Made by a program: the position numbers and the translations under genes
Source of the DNA: Alphaproteobacteria bacterium
Lineage (GTDB): Bacteria; Pseudomonadota; Alphaproteobacteria; RS24
Length of the DNA: 7,804 bases
Assembly: GCA_029248825.1 (NCBI GenBank)
Contig: JAQWIP010000153.1
Location: forward strand, 1 to 7,804
Direction of reading: 5' to 3'
Shown here: piece by piece, positions 6,060 through 7,804 of the stretch
Layout of the letters: each line of letters starts with the position of its first letter
Position numbering within the stretch: the first letter of the stretch is position 1
The notes under the pieces: generated by a model
Database searches by the model: none
What the model saw: only the letters and a program-made list of their open reading frames with translations
What the model was told of the DNA's origin: nothing

Positions 6060-6381
6060 AGCTTCTCTCTCGATTTATGCCCGCGATAGTCCCTATCGCA
6101 ACCGAACCAGAATAAGACCAAAATAGATCCGATTCTTTGAATGTCCCACTTCAACCGCCAAATCTTGCGATTCGACGCCCAAATGCCTGTTTAGGTCGCC
6201 CGTTTCCTCCAAATCGCGTCTACAAGAGACAGCTTTCCCCGATGGGCGCGTCGAAACGCTCCCCTGGATGGTGGATGAGGCTATAAGTGAGCCTATCACG
6301 GGTTGTTTGACCATTTGGCTATTTCGGTTCGTTCTCGAAGAACTCTTGTGAACCAAATCACCTACCGAGTTATGCCAACAG
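6060..6381 (-). other. Long structured 5' leader of nrdAB (predicted)
   Basis: About 320 bases separate the predicted start of transcription from nrdA. On the minus strand the leader opens with a two-part hairpin: AUUUGGUUC (6350-6358) pairs with GAACCGAAAU (6321-6330) with one bulged G. Inside it GTTCT-TCG-AGAAC (6331-6343) forms a second stem. A 5-bp stem follows (6278-6282 / 6290-6294), and a perfect 7-bp hairpin stands 24-40 bases before nrdA (6083-6099). The frame at 6093-6356 needs a TTG start and has no family features, so I treat the stretch as untranslated. No riboswitch class is recognised. Confidence 0.45.
6083..6099 (-). promoter_or_regulatory. Perfect 7-bp hairpin/palindrome near the nrdA start
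   Basis: gcgatag (6083-6089), loop tcc, ctatcgc (6093-6099). It sits 24 bases upstream of the nrdA ATG and just before its ribosome site (GAGAGAAG at about 6063-6071). It has no U tract, so it is not a simple terminator. It could be an RNA hairpin affecting initiation or stability, or a DNA operator. Confidence 0.4.
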
Positions 6382-6397
6382 ACACTACATATAGTGT
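6382..6397 (-). promoter_or_regulatory. NrdR box
   Basis: ACACTACATATAGTGT is a near-perfect 16-bp palindrome that fits the known NrdR box (ACACWATATATWGTGT) with one mismatch at the centre. NrdR is the zinc-finger/ATP-cone repressor of ribonucleotide reductase operons. The box overlaps the -10 of the predicted nrdA promoter, so binding would block RNA polymerase. NrdR boxes usually come in pairs about three helical turns apart. I see no convincing second copy, only a degenerate half-site at about 6351-6358. Confidence 0.85.
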
Positions 6398-6450
6398 CTA
6401 TTTGCCCCTATGCCGTCAACAGATAGTTATCGGTATTTTTTATTTTTTTT
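6388..6450 (-). promoter_or_regulatory. Predicted nrdAB promoter with A/T-rich UP-like tract
   Basis: On the minus strand TTGACG (6414-6419, one base off consensus) is followed after 17 bases by CACTAT (6391-6396), or after 20 by TATATG (6388-6393). Both -10 candidates lie inside the NrdR box. Directly upstream of the -35 a run of A-rich sequence (about 6431-6450, AAAAAAAATAAAAAATACC) sits where an UP element contacts the RNA polymerase alpha subunit. It is also flanked by the inverted pair tcggta/taccga. Initiation would be near 6380, about 320 bases from nrdA. Confidence 0.65.
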
Positions 6451-6498
6451 GCGTTTACCGAAAAATCATTATTTTTCAGCCGCTTAAATGACCCGAAA

Positions 6499-6523
6499 CC
6501 GAGGCGAAAAATAGCCGCCTCGG
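6499..6523 (-). terminator. Possible terminator after the DUF1475-like gene
   Basis: An 8-bp perfect stem, ccgaggcg (6499-6506) with cgcctcgg (6516-6523), and a 9-base A-rich loop. It lies downstream of the minus-strand gene ending at 6599. The sequence after it on the minus strand (TTTCGGGTCATTT) is only a poor U tract, so termination may be weak. Confidence 0.4.
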
Positions 6524-6541
6524 GACGAAACATCCACCAAC

Positions 6542-6550
6542 TTATCCACA
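6542..6550 (+). promoter_or_regulatory. DnaA box (TTATCCACA)
   Basis: A perfect match to the high-affinity DnaA box TTATNCACA, 123 bases upstream of the predicted nrdA -35. DnaA bound upstream of nrdAB controls its transcription in E. coli, so a role in linking dNTP supply to replication initiation is plausible. A single 9-mer may occur by chance and I found no second box nearby. Confidence 0.5.
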
Positions 6551-6598
6551 GGGAGACAGATTGGGCAAATCACTTGTTCTCAAAAAGCGCTGGCGCGC

Positions 6599-6898
6599 CT
6601 ATTTCGTCTTTGTCGGTTCCCTTTGCGGCAAAAACCGAAACACCACCCAAGCGGCGCTGACCACATGGCCGAGCGCAAAAATAGGCAGCGACCAAAGCAA
6701 GGCAATCCGCCAATTTTTCTCTTGTGTGAAGATAATCGCGCTGACGCATAGGGCGCCCAAAAACACATCCCATAGGGTTACCATGCCCCAAGGTTGTGCC
6801 AAAACCGCGTCGAAACCGCTAAGGCCGACCTGACTATAGGCCTGCGCGCATTTCGCCAAAAAGGCCAAACCCGCCAAGCTCACAATGATTCGTTTCAT
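6599..6898 (-). CDS. Small three-helix membrane protein, DUF1475-like
   Basis: A 99-aa hydrophobic protein with three predicted membrane helices at about residues 4-21, 36-57 and 64-88. The motif QPWGMVTLWDVFLGAL, followed by a short loop with QEKNWRIALLWSLPIFALGH, resembles the 'PWGxxTLxDxxxG...W..ALxW.....LGx' pattern I associate with DUF1475 proteins, whose function is unknown. The tail, PQREPTKTK, is basic and probably cytoplasmic. The ATG at 6896-6898 has an AAAAGGA ribosome site about 9 bases upstream. It lies between the thiolase terminator and the nrdAB control region. No promoter is obvious, and its link to either neighbour is unclear. Family assignment is moderate; that it is a real membrane protein gene is likely. 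Confidence 0.78.
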   Translation of the reverse strand: MKRIIVSLAGLAFLAKCAQAYSQVGLSGFDAVLAQPWGMVTLWDVFLGALCVSAIIFTQEKNWRIALLWSLPIFALGHVVSAAWVVFRFLPQREPTKTK

Positions 6899-6930
6899 GC
6901 TCTTATTCCTTTTCCCGAGGCCCCGCTTGG

Positions 6931-6946
6931 CTGTTCGCGGGAACAG
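6931..6946 (-). promoter_or_regulatory. Inverted repeat upstream of the DUF1475-like gene
   Basis: ctgttc-gcgg-gaacag, a perfect 6-bp inverted repeat with a 4-base centre, about 33 bases before the ATG at 6898. It may be a repressor operator or a small RNA hairpin in the leader. It does not fit the alphaproteobacterial LexA site, which is a direct repeat (GTTC-N7-GTTC). Confidence 0.35.
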
Positions 6947-6961
6947 ACGAGGCTTTCCTCA

Positions 6962-6991
6962 TAAAAAAAACCGCGAGCTTTTGGCTCGCGG
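6962..6991 (-). terminator. Rho-independent terminator of the thiolase gene
   Basis: A perfect 8-bp stem, ccgcgagc (6971-6978) with gctcgcgg (6984-6991), loop ttttg. On the minus strand it is followed by eight T residues (6963-6970). It lies 25 bases after the thiolase stop and is the clearest terminator in the window. Confidence 0.95.
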
Positions 6992-7015
6992 CTTTCCAAA
7001 TCAAATTTGAATATC

Positions 7016-7804
7016 TTACAGAACTTCGAACAGGCCAGCTGCACCCATGCCGCCACCAATGCACATGGTAACCACGACATTTTTGGCGCCGCGACGCTTG
7101 CCTTCCATCAGGGCGTGACCGACCAAACGCGCACCCGTCATTCCAAATGGATGACCGATAGCGATGGAGCCGCCATTGACGTTGTATTTTTCATTATCGA
7201 TACCCAGCGTATCGCGGCAATAAAGCGCTTGGCTGGCGAAAGCTTCATTGAGCTCCCACAAATCGATATCGTCGACTTTCAGACCCGCACGTTCCAGCAA
7301 ACGAGGCACAGCGAAAACCGGACCAATGCCCATTTCATCTGGCTCACAACCGGCAACCGCATAACCCTTAAAGGCACCCAAAGGTTCCAGGCCACGACGT
7401 TCGGCTTCTTTGCCTTCCATGACCACAACCGCAGCTGCGCCATCGGAAAGTTGCGAGGCGTTACCGGCCGTGATGAACTGGCCTTCGCCGCGCACAGGAT
7501 TTAGGCCAGCAAGGCTTTCCATCGTTGTGGTTGGGCGATTGCACTCATCGCGATCGACGGTGTAATCGACAATGCTTTCTTCGCCCGTCTCTTTATTGAC
7601 TTGCTTCATTTTGGTTTGCATTGGCACGATTTCATCTGCGAACAGACCCGATTCTTGTGCGGCAGCCATACGTTGCTGGCTTTGCAGCGAATATTCGTCT
7701 TGGGCTTCGCGCGATACATTATAGCGCTCGGCAACGATATCCGCAGTTTCAATCATCGGCATCCAAAGCGCTGGGTAGGTGCCCATCAGTTTTTCTTCCG
7801 TGAT
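7016..7804 (-). CDS. Acetyl-CoA acetyltransferase / thiolase, C-terminal part (5' end outside window)
   Basis: Thiolases condense or cleave acyl-CoA with CoA, in fatty-acid beta-oxidation or acetoacetyl-CoA formation for polyhydroxyalkanoate or ketone use. The 262 residues present are the C-terminal two thirds of a protein usually about 390 aa long. They hold the catalytic NEAFA motif (Asn186 of the fragment), the catalytic His218 in GGSIAIGHPFGMTGAR and the acid/base Cys248 in TMCIGGGMGAAGLFEVL. The acylated Cys near residue 90 is outside the window. The GHPFGMTG version is common in FadA-type acetyl-CoA acyltransferases, but chain-length preference cannot be told from this part, so no symbol is given. 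The frame is open to the right edge, so the Met at 7784-7786 (MGTYPALWMPM) is internal. The gene ends 25 bases before a strong terminator. Confidence 0.95.
   Translation of the reverse strand: MTEEKLMGTYPALWMPMIETADIVAERYNVSREAQDEYSLQSQQRMAAAQESGLFADEIVPMQTKMKQVNKETGEESIVDYTVDRDECNRPTTTMESLAGLNPVRGEGQFITAGNASQLSDGAAAVVVMEGKEAERRGLEPLGAFKGYAVAGCEPDEMGIGPVFAVPRLLERAGLKVDDIDLWELNEAFASQALYCRDTLGIDNEKYNVNGGSIAIGHPFGMTGARLVGHALMEGKRRGAKNVVVTMCIGGGMGAAGLFEVL

Noticed and set aside
6131..6173. Two GANTC (CcrM methylation) sites near nrdA
   Set aside because: About two are expected by chance in a region of this size, so they carry no evidence of cell-cycle control.
6331..6353. LexA-like GTTC repeats in the nrdA leader (GTTC-N6-GTTC on the minus strand)
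   Set aside because: The alphaproteobacterial LexA site needs seven bases between the GTTC units; here there are six, and they are explained by the hairpin arms.
6093..6356. 87-aa ORF in the nrdA leader
   Set aside because: Starts with TTG and overlaps a strong hairpin, with no ribosome site and no recognisable domain; better explained as untranslated leader.
7007..7504. Plus-strand ORF of 165 aa
   Set aside because: Antisense to the thiolase gene, which has its catalytic His and Cys motifs in the minus frame.

Overview
The window looks like chromosome from an alphaproteobacterium. The points in favour are a class Ia ribonucleotide reductase whose NrdA has no ATP cone, a 3TM holin of the gene-transfer-agent type, a small basic ORF overlapping the start of murA, and a small two-CxxC protein of a kind I associate with that class. 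The class assignment is an inference from protein style; no rRNA or other decisive marker is present. All protein genes lie on the minus strand and the single tRNA gene is on the plus strand.

Layout from left to right. (1) 1-1245: murA (peptidoglycan precursor synthesis), running off the left edge about ten codons before its expected end. Its start overlaps a 50-codon basic ORF (1238-1390), and both probably share a promoter near 1446-1475. (2) 1391-1870: a hairpin terminator, a short open frame that may be the 3' remnant of a lost gene, and otherwise unassigned sequence. (3) 1871-2140: an 89-aa protein with two CxxC pairs, divergent from a complete tRNA-Thr(GGT) at 2258-2332. Eleven bases of the tRNA 3' end recur at 2447-2457. 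(4) 2485-2889: an orphan 3TM holin. (5) 2934-6059: a strong terminator, then nrdB and nrdA, transcribed nrdA to nrdB. (6) 6060-6598: a control region with an NrdR-box palindrome overlapping a promoter, a long structured leader, an A/T tract and a perfect DnaA-box match. (7) 6599-6898: a 99-aa, three-helix membrane protein resembling DUF1475. (8) 6963-7804: a terminator and the C-terminal two thirds of a thiolase that runs off the right edge.

The genes are mostly housekeeping: murein precursors, dNTP supply and acyl-CoA metabolism. The most informative part is the nrdAB control region, where the sequence supports NrdR repression by promoter occlusion, possible DnaA input and a transcribed leader of about 320 nt. 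The most unusual area is 1490-2960, a patchwork of a gene remnant, a small orphan gene, a tRNA with a repeated 3' end and a lone phage-type holin. It suggests a site of past integration and loss. I see no clearly new multi-gene system in this window.
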